DNA from: Parachlorella kessleri
Taxonomy: Eukaryota > Chlorophyta > Trebouxiophyceae > Chlorellales > Chlorellaceae
Assembly (NCBI GenBank): GCA_001598975.1
Contig: BBXU01001118.1
Coordinates: forward strand, 1 to 28,187
Direction of reading: 5' to 3'
DNA: 28,187 bases
Shown here piece after piece: positions 1 through 10,950 of the stretch. Every line of letters begins with the position of its first letter. Positions within the stretch are counted from its first letter, which is position 1. The translations under genes and the position numbers were made by a program. A model generated the notes under the pieces. That model was not told the DNA's origin. It worked only from the letters and a program-made list of their open reading frames with translations, and searched no databases.

Positions 1-326
1 CGGCTGCCTGTGGGAGCACGGTATGGGATTTCGGCGCGGCTGGGTGGTCTCCTTGTGTAAGCTTGTATCTAAGAGTGAAAAGCTTGGCGGCATGGATCGT
101 TGGTGTTGCCTTAAAGCTGACTGTTGCTGTGCCCTTGGTTCGTGGGCAGGTACGCCTTCCTGTGCTCTCGACCAAACCACCAGGCATGTACCTTGTGGAG
201 ACAGGTTTCCAGGGGGGCCTTGCATCAAACTACTGTGTCGGGCGTGATTCAGTCACATGGCTGGGCTGCCGCTGTCACCTGTGTGTTCGAAGGTTTACAG
301 GATGTGAACACCCTCTGATGCTGCAG
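1..326 (+). other. Probable intron of the EDC4 gene, cut by the window edge
   Basis: No coding sequence recognisable as EDC4 was found here. A typical acceptor (ATGCTGCAG) ends at 326, just before the first recognised exon. The first 20 bases followed by GTATGG at 21 could be the tail of an upstream exon, but the piece is too short to support. The open frames in this stretch show no family resemblance. Confidence 0.5.
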
Positions 327-3080
327 ATGGTAAGGTCTGAGCTGGCAAGTGCCAGCTCTGGCATGGCCGCCTCGGTGGCGCCAGCGGTGCAGGAGGCCGT
401 GCAGGCAACGATGCCCAAGGTACGCGGCCTTGCCCCAGCTAGCTGATGCCAATACGGGGGTGGGCGGCAGCTTTCAAGCACCTGGGCACGGGGTGTCACT
501 GTCTCTCTGGTGTAGTCGTTGCCGGTGGTTGAGGCTGGGTATCTGTTCCTTTGGGCCGATTCTGGTGGAAGGGCACTGGATTCACGGAGGGGCTGCCGGG
601 GCTGTTAGGGTGTAGTCCTGCATTTCTGTATCTTGGAGTCTACTCTGGCCGCAGGGACAAGGGCTCTGGGTGTAGGGACAGTCTTGCGCAGGGATCTGCT
701 GACACATGCTGAAGCCGGCAAGCCTGCCAGGACTGCCTTACTGGCTGGCGTGCTCCCTCCTACTTGTCGCCTTCACCATGAACCTCAGGGTGATTCGTGC
801 TCCCACACATGACAGCCCCCCGCCCTTCGGCCGGGCGCCAGGGCCATCCTGCAAGGCTCCACGGTGGCTGGCAAATGCCTGGTGGGTTGTGTGCCCGTGC
901 AGGAGGTGTCGGGGGCGGTGAAGGGTCACCTGGAGAAGGCGCTGACGTCGTCGCTTCAGGCCTCCTTGGCCAAGCCACTCCAAGATGCTTTCAGGTGGTT
1001 GATTGATTGCTGGCAAATGTGGTTTCACTTACGCGGGCACTGCACTGGGGTTATGCTGATCGACTTCGGGTGTGTGGGGCTTGTCCTGGACTGTGTGTTC
1101 TTCTACTATGGTGCGCGGCTGTGAAATTCTTTGCTCATGCACACGTCTTCTCCACGTGAGGGATGAGCTACGGTGCTATCACCCCAGCATAGCTGCACCC
1201 AGGAACTTTTGGTCATTTGTGCCGCTTCCCTTCGAGTTAACCTTCTTGGCCCTCCATCCATGTTATCACACTAAACGCAATGCTTGCCTAGCCTGGAAAA
1301 GTCTGAGCTGAGCCCCAGGTTCGCTGTACTTTCTGCCCTGCAGGGCCTCCTTCCAGAAGCAGCTGCTGCCAGCGTTTGAGGGTGCGTGCCAGTCCATGTT
1401 TGCACAGATAAACACCTCCCTGGCGCAAGGCCTGCAGGAGCACGTGCAGGTGCGACTGCGGCTCATAGTGTGGACATCGCAGCTGGGTTGCTGCTGGTCT
1501 GCGATAGCAGGCTTGGCGGGCTAGTTGGGTTGCGACATAATCGTGGACAAGTTCTCCCTTCATTGTTGGCATCACGCTACAGTAACATATATGGGAAAGG
1601 CTTCGGAACTGGCCGACTATATGGCCATGCGTACTGGCATGCTTGGCGCCCCCAAACAAAGGGGTGCCCCAAATATATACCGTGCTCTCCGCTGCCCTGC
1701 ACCGCGCTGCACCTTACCTGTTGTGTGCGCCCGTCCCGTGGCTAGTGCAACGGTGGGCGCACAATGTTCACTTATGTCTGTTCGTGATAGGTAGGCAATG
1801 GGAACCGAGGATATATGGTCTTCTACGTTGACAGTGCCGATTGCAAGGTATGCCCCAAATTCCTCAACCCTGCTACATGCCCGTGCTGCAGGCAGCCAAG
1901 GCGGCGGTGGAGGAGCCCTCCGGCCTGGCATCCCAGCTGCAGGCCTCCCTCACCGGGGTAGCTGCGCTGGCAGCAGACCTCCAGAAGGAGCGGGCGCTGC
2001 TGGGGCAGCAGCTGAGCAGGAGCGCCTCGCTGTCAGGGAGCGGCGCTGGGGGTGCTGTGCACGACGTGCGGGCTGAGCTGGCGCGGGACCTCAAAGCGGG
2101 GCGGTACGAGGAGGCGTTCGCGTCGGCGCTGGGGCTGCAGGTATGGGGCGGAGGGGTGGTGGTGGGGGTGGTGGTGGTTGGGGAGGTGGGGTGGGAAGGT
2201 GCGTGCTAGATCCAGTCGGTGCAAGCTTGGCAGCGTGCTACCCTTGCAGCTTGCGCACTAGGTGCTGTACACTCCTGCTAGTTACAAGGGCGCTGTGGGG
2301 CCAGTGAGCTGAGGTTGAGTTGATTGGCGCGCTCTGCTTTAAAAACTTTCAGTCTCCCCAGCTGCCCAATGTGCTGCACCCATCGCTGACTGTTGGTCCC
2401 CGCGCCTGGCCCTTGCTTCCCCGCCTGTGCGCAGGACCTCTCCACGGTGGTGTGGCTCTGCGGCCAAGCCGACCCCGCAACAGTGCTGGGCCTGGAGCCC
2501 ACGCCCCTCTCTCAGATGGTCCTCCTCTCCCTCGTCCAGCAGCTAGCCTCGGACCTCTCCAGCACCAGCGGCAGCAGCAGCAGCAGCAGTGCAGCCGGTG
2601 GCAAGGGGCCTGGCAAGGGGGCTTTGGCCACGAAGCTGGCATGGATACGAGAGTCGGCCATGCTTGTGAACCCGGCAGACCCGCTCATGGCCCCTCACTT
2701 CCGGACGGTCATGGAGCAGGCATATGGGGCGCTGCAGGTGGGTGGCATGGCCTTTTAGTTTGAGGGAGCTATTGCATGCGTGGGGTGCTTGCACCGGCAG
2801 GCTTAATCGGACACGACGAATTCGTGGCCAGGCTGACTGGGGCTGGCTGGCTGTTTTGTGCCTGGAAGAAACCCTGTGGGTGGGAATGTGTGTGGGGGCG
2901 TGGAGCTTTCGTGCCCAGGGCTTACCGAGAAGAACGCCGCGGAACTTTTTCTTTTTCTGAGCACTTCTGTTTTGTTTGCTTGGGGCATGCTTGCAGGCCT
3001 GCGCAGCGCGAGTGCATGGCGCCGAGGCCTCGGCCTGCAAGCTGGCCATGCATGTGGTACACTCCCAGCTGGCCAGCTGA
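327..3080 (+). CDS. EDC4: Enhancer of mRNA-decapping protein 4 / VARICOSE-like, C-terminal part (5'-partial)
   Basis: Exons: 327-419, 903-994, 1344-1449, 1892-2140, 2435-2737, 2997-3080; phases join without error and give 308 C-terminal residues ending in TGA. EDC4/VARICOSE is the cytoplasmic P-body scaffold that couples DCP2 to DCP1 and activates mRNA 5' decapping. The visible part carries the family's conserved C-terminal region: LPAFEGACQSMFAQIN (exon 3), a coiled-coil-like stretch rich in Leu, Gln and Ala (exon 4), and LARDLKAGRYEEAFASAL running into DLSTVVWLCGQADP and LSQMVLLSLVQQLASDL (exon 5), which match human EDC4 and plant VCS block by block. The last exon gives a short Ala-rich helix ending QLAS. 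The WD40 N-terminus must lie left of the window. Oddities: a serine tract coded by pure AGC repeats in exon 5, and a very G-rich start of intron 4. Seen: motifs and phases. Inferred: decapping role from family membership. Confidence 0.88.
2146..2196 (+). repeat. G-rich tract at the 5' end of EDC4 intron 4
   Basis: Runs of three to five G separated by one or two T or A begin five bases after the donor GTATGG at 2141. The tract lies on the transcribed-sense strand, so the pre-mRNA would contain it. It has the G-run spacing expected of a G-quadruplex former; folding is inferred, not shown. Confidence 0.6.
2572..2590 (+). repeat. AGC trinucleotide repeat coding a serine tract in EDC4
   Basis: Six perfect AGC units in exon 5 code consecutive serines between the conserved LVQQLASDL block and the next conserved helix. 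Human EDC4 has a short linker at this place, so the tract looks like local microsatellite expansion in a tolerant loop. Confidence 0.8.
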
Positions 3081-3775
3081 GCTGGTGTGGAGGAGGCTTC
3101 GTGCTGTGGGATGTGACTGGCAGGGACCCTGTCCATTCCAACTGTTCAAGGGGTGCGGCTGCATGCTTGGATTGCACTACAGTGATGGATAGTTCAATAC
3201 AAAGGAAGTGGTTGGCAGTGGTTGGCAGCACGATTGCACTGTGTCACGACAGGAGGAATGTGGGTGAGGTTGTATATTGGCTGTTGTGAAGTTACCGCTT
3301 CGGTAAACTCAAAGTTGGTATACGTTGGTTGCATAGTTTGCTGGGAGCACGAATGGGGCCTGCACAAAAGTGCAGTGGTGGGCTGGCTTTGGGGATGCCA
3401 GGCAGAGGGTAGTGCCATTGAACTGTGGATTGCTGGTAAGGAACACCTTTAAAAGGCAATCTGTGCGATCTGAGGTCATAACTTACCTTGCTGGCTTGGG
3501 TTGATGCCTGAATCCACCACCAAAGGCATCCAACATGCACCAGCCTCAGGATGTTTGTGGTCAGGGCGCGCCCTGTGCGCCTCCAACAGCCTCGAAGCTG
3601 AATACTCACACACTCCACTCCCAGCTCCTCGGCAGCGGTTTGGGATCCTTCGCCACAGGAGTTATCCCGTCCTTCTCAACTGCTGTTCGAGCACCGGTTC
3701 TAAAGATCATTGATCACCAACAAGTCAGGCGGCCACAAGAGCCTTGCAACCAAACCAAGTTTTTCGCAAAGCGCT
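3081..3775 (+). other. EDC4 3' UTR, intergenic DNA and 5' UTR of the FAD oxidoreductase gene
   Basis: No gene is recognisable. The frame of the next gene has a stop (TAA) at 3701-3703 upstream of its first ATG at 3776, so coding does not extend further 5'. No TGTAA polyadenylation signal, TATA box or notable repeat was recognised. Confidence 0.6.
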
Positions 3776-6700
3776 ATGTTGCAGCAGCAGTGCAGCAGAC
3801 TGCACTCTCCTACGCCGTCCCGGCCGCTCCAATGCCGCCCACGCGGAGCCACTAATAGGAGCGTGGTAGCTCTCGCATACCCAACCAGGCAGCGAACGGA
3901 ACATAGCAGCAGTAACATGGGACGGCCCACCAGTGCTGCAAGGGCCCGTGGCTCCCCAGAAGTGCCCCCACTGGTGGCCTCCATCTTGTCCAGCCCTGGC
4001 CTGGAAGCCCCCGAGGGCAGCGACATGCTCCAGATGTTGAAAGTGACCGAGGCCTACTGGAAGGTACACTGGGCTCCGCTTGCATATAGCCCGCCTGCAC
4101 TTGTGCTAGCGTCGTCAGGTAGTCAGGCTGAGCGGCGTAACCCCTACACCACTGCTCCTGGCCCGTAGCCAGTGGCGGCACAGGGCCTGTTGTTCACACG
4201 CTCGGTGTGAATTGCTGATCGTTTTTGCGCTGCTGTGTATATACTGCAGGCACTCAAAAATCAGAAGGATGAGCCTGACAAGCCAGGCCCCACTGTGGTC
4301 AAGCGCGTGCCAGGGGAAAGCTTGGGGGAGGAGCCAGAGTTTGACGTTTGCGTCTGTGGAGGCACCTTGGGCGTGCTGGTGGCACTTGCTCTCCAGGTGA
4401 GTAGGGGAGGATTGTAGAGGCAGTGGCGGTGGTGTAACTGTTTGGTTATTCTTTGGCTTTTCCTGGTATAGGCATCCTCGTTAAGGGAAGTTTTGGGCAT
4501 TCGGGGGTCGCCTTTTGTTGGGTTCTGTTGGGTTGTACATTAGCAGGTATGTGCTAAGTTTATCTACCTTCGCTGACTGGGCGGCTTGCAGCAGCAAGTG
4601 CACTGGAGCCCATGCTTAGGCGCAGCCTGTGATGATCCTTACCTCTAGGTGCCCGTGTGCGCTGCAGAAGCGAGGTCACCGGGTGTGCATTGTGGAGAAG
4701 CGGAAGCTGGCGGGCAGGAATCAGGTGCGGGGTTGTGGGGTAAATGGTTGAGGTGGCGACACTGTGCTGTATGGACTAAAGCAGAAGAAGCTGGTTTGGA
4801 GTGCCCAATAGCAGAACTTATTACTTTTTTTCATGGGCCCTTCTTGTACTGTTTTAGTCATTCTTTGCCGTCCAGGCACATCGTCAGTCGTCTGTGCCAC
4901 TGCCAGCCATTCACGAGCCTTTCAGGTGCCCTGAGGACCAGCCACCAGGTTATGTATTCATACCCGGCCACACCCATTCCCCGTGCATTTTCCGCTGAAC
5001 CCACCCCTCCCGACGTCTCCTCCTCTGGATGGCTCATGTCCCGCAGGAGTGGAACATCGGCAGGGAGGCCATTGAGCGCCTGGTGTCAGGCGGGCTCCTG
5101 ACCCACTCGGAGCTGGAGGCATGCATTGTGTCGGAGTTCAACCCTGTCCGGGTGGGGCTCCACGGCATGCGGGAGGACATTTGGGTGGAGGATGTGCTCA
5201 ACCTGGGAGTGCAGCCAAGGTGCGGTGAGGGTCTGTTGCGGTATGATTGAGTGGTACTCATGAGATTGCCTGTGACCAAGCGACAAGGCATGCCTGCACA
5301 GACTTGCACCCAGATAGGTGCTGCCACTGCTCCTGGGTGGTATCGTCCCACTTTCGGGCGATTTAGGTGGATTGGTACAGGGCAGTTGAGGCAGGCAGAA
5401 AAAGAAGGTTGGGAGTTGGCTCCTTGTAAAATAGGCAAGTGTAGTCTCTAACTCCACCCCAAGTGCCGTGCACCCTAAGCGGTGCACTGCCATGTTTGGT
5501 GGATGATATGTCAATGTGGTCCCCTTTGGGCATGCAGGCTGCTGCTGGAGAAGCTACGGAACAAGTTCCTTGAGCAGGGCGGCACCCTGCTGGAGCATAC
5601 CGCCTTCAGGAGTGCTGACGTGTTTGAGGATGGTGTGCGGATGCGGCTGCTGCGCGGCAAGGAGGCAGGAGACTTGCCGCTCACCCCTGGTGACACCAAC
5701 CGGCCCAACGCCTACTCCACCGCGGCAGCAGGCAGCGGCAGGCAGCCCAGCCTGACGTGCCGGCTGATCCTGGACTGCATGGGCCACTATGGGCCCATCA
5801 CCAAGCAGATTCGTGGTGGTGCCAAGCCCAAGGGCATGGTAGTGGTGGTGGGCGGCTGCATGAGCGGGGTGCCGCCGGAGAAGAACACCTCGGCAGACCT
5901 GCTGTACACCACCAGGGATAGCGAGGATGACTTGCAGGTGGGGTGGGATGCGTGACCTGTCTCGCTGCATCCATTTTGGCATACAGCAAGTGTGCTCTGC
6001 ATATTCTTGGCACTGCCTGACATGTCCTTGACCTGTACACCTCATTACACCTTGCTTGTGTTGGGATGTGACGGTCTTGCTGTTGAGTTTGCTAGGTCTG
6101 CCTGTCATGGCTGTTAGGCACCCCCAAATTGTAGTGCAGCCGCACTTCTACCCGTACCCAGCAGAGCCTTTCATTCTCTACAATGACGTCTTGCAGCTGT
6201 GTGCCTTTGTTGCAGCTCTTCTGGGAGGCCTTCCCCGCTGCTGGCGGCAACCGCACCGCCTACATGTTTGCCTACAGTGATGCCGAGCCGGGCCGCCCCA
6301 GCTTTAGCGCCCTCCTGGATAAGTTCTTCAAGCAAGTGCCAGAGTACCAGGTGCGCCGTCTGGTTAGCGCAAGTACGAGGAATTGTGTGTGCCGGTGCTC
6401 CTAGACATGCCATCTCTCGAAGGGACGATGCGGGCATGCTGCTGGCTGGAGGTTTCTAGCCTGGCAGGCCTCATGCTTGTGGAACAGCTCAGGGATGTGT
6501 GCAAGCTCTTCCCATAACCAATTGTATTGCAGCGATATGGCTTGGCTTCATGGGCAACTGATTGCTATTGACTGTGCGAGGCTCTGAGTGGCAGTGTTGC
6601 TTTTTGGTGTGTCCTGTTTGTGCTGTGAAGGTTGTGGCCCTGCTAATGTGGACATTTCTCACATCCGTCCCCCGTACCTCTCCTGCGTTTGCCTGCTGCT

Positions 6701-8609
6701 GCAGGGAGTTCCGCTTAGCCAGCTGCAGTTCAAGCGCGTCCTGTTTGGCGCCTTCCCCTGCTACCCCAGCAACTCGCCCCTGCCGCCCGCCTTCGACCGG
6801 GTGCTCCAGATAGGGGATGCAGCCGCTGGCCAGAGCCCCTTGTCATTCGGGGGCTTCGGTGCCATGGTGAGCCTCGCTTGCTGTTTTTCCCATGGGGGCA
6901 GTAATGGATGTGCCTCTGGGCTAACAGTGCGTCATGGTGCCTTGTTATGGCCAGTTGGCAGTGGTGTGGGTTGGTGAGTGGCTGCTGTATTGCTAATTGG
7001 TTTGCTTTGGCATTGGACGCGCACTGCTACAATCCCATTGATGGTTCTCGCGGTCCGGCGATGCTTGATTGTGCGGGTGCGCTTGGTATATGTAGTAACC
7101 CCTGCTGGAGTTCCTCAGGAGCCAGCAGTGACGCTCAAAAGTTGCGACAATGCGTCTGTGAAATTGACCTAAATAGTTGAAAAGCATGATTTGATAGAGA
7201 GGTTTTGCGACTCGCTGCAGGTGCATCATCTGGACCGGCTGACAGAGGGGGTTGACGATGCCTTGAGGGCAGACCTGCTCTCAAAATCAGACCTGGGCTG
7301 GCTGCAGCCGTACCAGCCTTCCCTCTCCGTTGCCTGGCTGTTCCAGCGCGCCATGAGCGTCAACGTGGGGCAGCTGAAGCGCCAGCAGGGCAAGGCAGGC
7401 TCAGCACAGCAGCCAGAGCATGAGAAGCGGCAGCTACCGCAGGAGGCAGCGGCGCCGGAGCTGGTGAGGGCAGGGAGCATGAGCAATGCCATCCTTCCGG
7501 CCCCACGGCTGCGGCAGGAAGTGGTTGTTGCTGCAGTAGAGGAGAGGCAAAGGGTTTTGGTGGGTGCTGCAGCCTCTGCTGCCATTGCGGCGCCGCCGGC
7601 TCCGTCTCGCACCAGCGGCAGCGGCGGCAGGGGGTGGTACTCGGGCGATGAGCCTGCCTCTTTGGCACGCGGCGGTCAGGGCAGCAGGTATGAGCAGGAT
7701 GGTGGTTTCCAGCAGCCATCGTATGACGGTTACAGCCCTGCTGGTAGTGGCCACCGCAGCAGCAGCAGCAGCATGGAACTGGCGACCCAGGGCATGTCAG
7801 CTGGCGGCAACAGCCAAGGCTGGCTGGAGCCAGGCCATGTGAACCGCATGATGAGGGCCAACATGGAGGTCATGCGCTGGCTGGGCGACGGCGTGCTGCG
7901 CCCCTTCCTGTCTGACAACCTGCGCTTCGTGCCTCTGGCACTCACCATGGGCGGCATGTCGGTCAAGTAAGCGGGAGGAGCTCTTCCAGACAGGGGGATT
8001 GTTTTGCCAGTGGGACATTTGGTATCAACTGAAATAGTGGCGGGTTTGGGGTGAGGGAGTATGTGTCGTGCTGGGTGTAATGCCATGAAGCGAAAAGGAA
8101 GTCTTTGTTAGCTGCCTGGTGCTTTCATTGTGGGTTATCAAGTTTAGCCAAAGCAGGCTGTGATTGAGCAGCTCTGGCTGCCTGTGCTTACTACCACATA
8201 AGGTATTGCCTCCTTACCCTCAGCTTGCTACCTTGGGTGCAGGGATCCCATCGCCATCGTGACTGTGGTGCGCCACCTGGGCCCTCGGGTGCTGGTTGAC
8301 TGGACTGGCCACTTCTTGATGCTGGGGGTGTACACTCTTTTCCATGTGCTGCTGAGCCCGCTGCGCCCACTGATCCACAAGAGCTGGGCCCAAGCCCCAG
8401 CCATCTCTGGTGGGCAGCCGCAGGCGAGCCTGCCTGGTGGTGGTGACGATGGCAGCATGAGCAGCACAGAAAGGCAGGATGGTAAGGTGGTGGTGCCAGC
8501 CAAGGGCAGCAGCAAGTCTGTGAAGGAGGGTGATGCTGGCCAGGCCCGGTGGCAGTTCGTGGCCCTGAGGGTGCTGGATGCCTTGGCAGCTGGGTCAGGC
8601 ATGATGTGA
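3776..8609 (+). CDS. Plastid FAD-dependent oxidoreductase, lycopene beta/epsilon cyclase-like family
   Basis: Exons: 3776-4063, 4250-4396, 4668-4724, 5047-5219, 5538-5937, 6216-6350, 6705-6866, 7221-7966, 8243-8609; all phases agree and give 824 residues. The ATG at 3776 is the first after an in-frame stop and opens a 47-residue leader rich in Ser, Arg, Thr and Pro with almost no acidic residues, a typical chloroplast transit peptide. A dinucleotide-binding fold follows: FDVCVCGGTLG at about 127-137, then HRVCIVEK. Later come EWNIGREAIERLV, WVEDVLNLGV, LFWEAFPA, the second FAD motif LQIGDAAAGQSPLSFGGFGA (about 434-453), WLFQRAM, and a hydrophobic C-terminus containing DWTGHFLMLGVYTLF. This order matches plant plastid proteins annotated as lycopene beta/epsilon cyclase-like FAD oxidoreductases, distinct from true LCYB/LCYE; their substrate is not known to me. 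Odd: residues about 506-660 are a low-complexity Gly/Ser/Gln/Ala insertion. The alternative is any other p-hydroxybenzoate-hydroxylase-fold flavoprotein. Confidence 0.82.
6191..6220 (+). promoter_or_regulatory. Tandem 3' splice sites at exon 6 of the FAD oxidoreductase gene
   Basis: Two TTGCAG/CT acceptors lie 19 nt apart, ending at 6196 and 6215. Only the second keeps frame with exon 5 and leads into LFWEAFPAAGG, so it was chosen as the exon start. Use of the first would add 19 nt and shift the frame. Confidence 0.6.
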
Positions 8610-9540
8610 AGCTGCTGCTCTGAAATTGTTGTGATGAATGTGCAAGGTCGGGAGGGTTGTTGCGTTGGTGTGTAGGCAGGTGGTTCAGTTGCTGTCGAGG
8701 ACGGCCTATCATGGTGGTGAAAGTGATGTAGTGACATATATAGAACGGTTGGACTTGGAAATGAATAACTTGGAATTGTATGTGGTGCTTGCAACGACGC
8801 TCAAGTGGGGTATGCCTCGCTCTAGCATGGATACTACTACGTTGGCAGGATCGCTGCAGTATCTTGTTTGCCTATTGTTGGGATGCTCGGTGCACATGAT
8901 GGTCGTTTGGCTAGTATTTCATTGGGCAAGTGCCACCGTGAGGTGTGGCAAACTGCCTCTCAGCCTGTCTCAGTTACGTTTTTGTGCCAATGAATGATGG
9001 TGCTTAACCTTGCCTAGTGTTTGACCCAGCCCCTTTTTAGGTACTCGTTGCTGCTGAAGTTTTTGCCCTGCTCCCCTCCAGTCGCCAGAGGCAGTCCCCG
9101 TTGTGCATGTATTTCTGGACGAGTTTGCAATGTCTGTACCTTCTCTTTAATTGTTGCGTCTCCTTGCCTGTTACATGTGGCTGATGGGTGATTTTTGAGA
9201 AGATTGTGTGGAGTCGATGTGCCCTTTTCACGCAGGACCATTTGATTGGTGCGGAGGCATGCTTTGCATGTTGCCCCTTGACCCATGTTTGTTTGGAATT
9301 GTTGTGTTGATTTCTATTCTTTGATTGGCCGTAGCTGGGTTGTTGGGGTAGGTGTCACGTGTTCGCGTATTTTCGGTTATTGATGCCGCTGTGGGCAATG
9401 AGTTGCTGTATATCAATATCAATATGTGCTGCAGTCGGTCAATTCCATGAAACCAAGCATCCCCACGAGGGTTGATGAGGAACAGTGGTGGGAGGTTGTA
9501 TCAAAGTGACTACCGAACTGTGAAAGAAGTTTCAGGCAAG
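8610..9540 (+). other. Downstream flank of the FAD oxidoreductase gene, no gene seen
   Basis: This stretch is more T-rich than the exons and holds only short open frames without recognisable motifs or plausible splice-phase continuation. It probably begins with the 3' UTR of the FAD gene. No TGTAA polyadenylation signal was found. A small ATATCAATATCAATATG direct repeat lies at about 9409-9426. Confidence 0.5.
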
Positions 9541-10450
9541 AACTACTGGATCAGCACTCAGGCAAGACTCCAGGCACATTCTGCATCCAGCCCTGTCAGC
9601 CCAGCTTAACTCTCACTTCCTGTTCGCACCACCTGCCACCCATGCTAAGACACAGAACATAACTTCTTGGGAAAATTTACTGTCCCTCAGCTGCTCAGCC
9701 CTGCCTTGTCAGCCCTTCACCAGCTCCATGACACTTTGTTACAGGGGCCGGTCTCGTTAGGTTTGGTGTTAGGTGTTCGTCGCTCTTGTTATAAGCTGTC
9801 ATCCACATTCCCACTGTCCGTCCGGGGTGTATGCCTCCAAGGTATGCTGCTCGCTTTCCTTCTCCTTGCCCTCGCCTGCCGCCTGCTATTCATTCCTTTC
9901 AGCCTGCCCGCTTGACTGATATCCTGCTCTGCCTGCTGCTCCTACTGCTAGTTCTCATCCAGGCCTAACACTGCTCTCTTCTGCTCCTGCTTCAGCTTCA
10001 GCTCCCCTGCTATTCAAGTGGCCTTAGCTTGTTCGGGGAGGGACCTACTGGCTCAGATCTCAGGCAAGATACAGAGCATAACTGATAGACCCCTGTCAGC
10101 CCAGTACCTCCTTTCTGATTGCATTACCTGCCACCCTAAATAATTACTGCTCAAAACTCGGGCAGGACTCAGGCTCATTCTGCATCCAGCCCTGTCAGTC
10201 CAGTCCAGCCCAACTCTACTCCCTGTTCGCACTACCTGCCACCCATGCTGATAATTGGGGAAAGAAGTACTGGCTCAGAACTTAGGCAAGACTCAGGCTC
10301 ATTGGCTCATTCTGCATCCAGTCCTGTCAGTACAGTCCAGCCCAGCTCTACTCCCTGTTCGCACTACCTGCCACCCATGCCAATAATTGCATAGACCCCT
10401 GTCAGCCCAGCATACCCGTACCTCCCCTCTTCTCGCATTCCTTGTCACCT
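9541..10450 (+). repeat. Cluster of a dispersed repeat with unit of about 110-120 bp
   Basis: At least four related copies are visible: about 9541-9648, 10042-10140 (diverged), 10145-10257 and 10268-10389, with a partial fifth to about 10450. Shared landmarks in order are TACTGGCTCAGA, CAGGCAAGACTCAGGC, ATTCTGCATCCAG, CCTGTCAG, CCCTGTTCGCACTACCTGCC and ACCCATGC. A further copy with the same order lies at 25881-26050. No transposase, terminal inverted repeat or target-site duplication was recognised, so class (non-autonomous element or satellite) is open. Confidence 0.75.
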
Positions 10451-10950
10451 TATTAACAACCCGATTTGAATCAAAACCATACAAAGCAGACAAGGCAAGG
10501 GAGATTAGTCTTGGGACCATCAGGGTCCAAAGTCACGTAAGGCTGTTACCTCGCTACACCAACACGAAAGCCACCACAGTCACCACTCAATTCCAAGCTT
10601 GTCAGCCAACGCTGGTTGCTATATTGTCGAACCTGCAAATCATCCACGTGGGGTTTCGCTAGGTCCTGTGCCCCGTTGGTCAACTCCGGTCATAGGTAGC
10701 AACGCCTACTCTTGAAACACCTCACCTTCAGCAAAGGGGAGATTGCCAGTGGTCCACGTAATCCTGGTGACTGTTTGGCAGTACCCATTAGTGAGCCACT
10801 GGTCTTAGACCTAGTATCGATACTTGGGAGCATCTCGCTTGTCCCGTCATCTTCCTGCTTTACCTACAATGGTGACGGAGTGGCCAGCTTACTAGTGCTA
10901 CACCCTTGCTTGGCTGAACACCCGTGGCTGCTTATTGGGCACAGGACAAC
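10451..10950 (+). other. Upstream region of the diacylglycerol kinase gene
   Basis: No coding sequence recognised. It must hold the 5' UTR and promoter of the kinase gene starting at 10951, but no TATA box or conserved element could be picked out with confidence. Confidence 0.5.

Noticed and set aside
4590..4668. Possible echo of the FAD gene exon 3 acceptor (GCAGCAGCAAGTGCACTGG versus GCAGAAGCGAGGTCACCGG)
   Set aside because: Similarity depends on gaps and is within chance for short GC-rich strings.
8638..8997. 119-codon open frame after the FAD oxidoreductase
   Set aside because: It lies in the presumed 3' UTR, shows no domain and does not continue the gene's splice phase.
9667..9915. Hydrophobic 82-codon open frame in the repeat region
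   Set aside because: It begins in a dispersed-repeat copy, has no recognisable family and no upstream or downstream splice partner; hydrophobicity follows from T/C-rich DNA.
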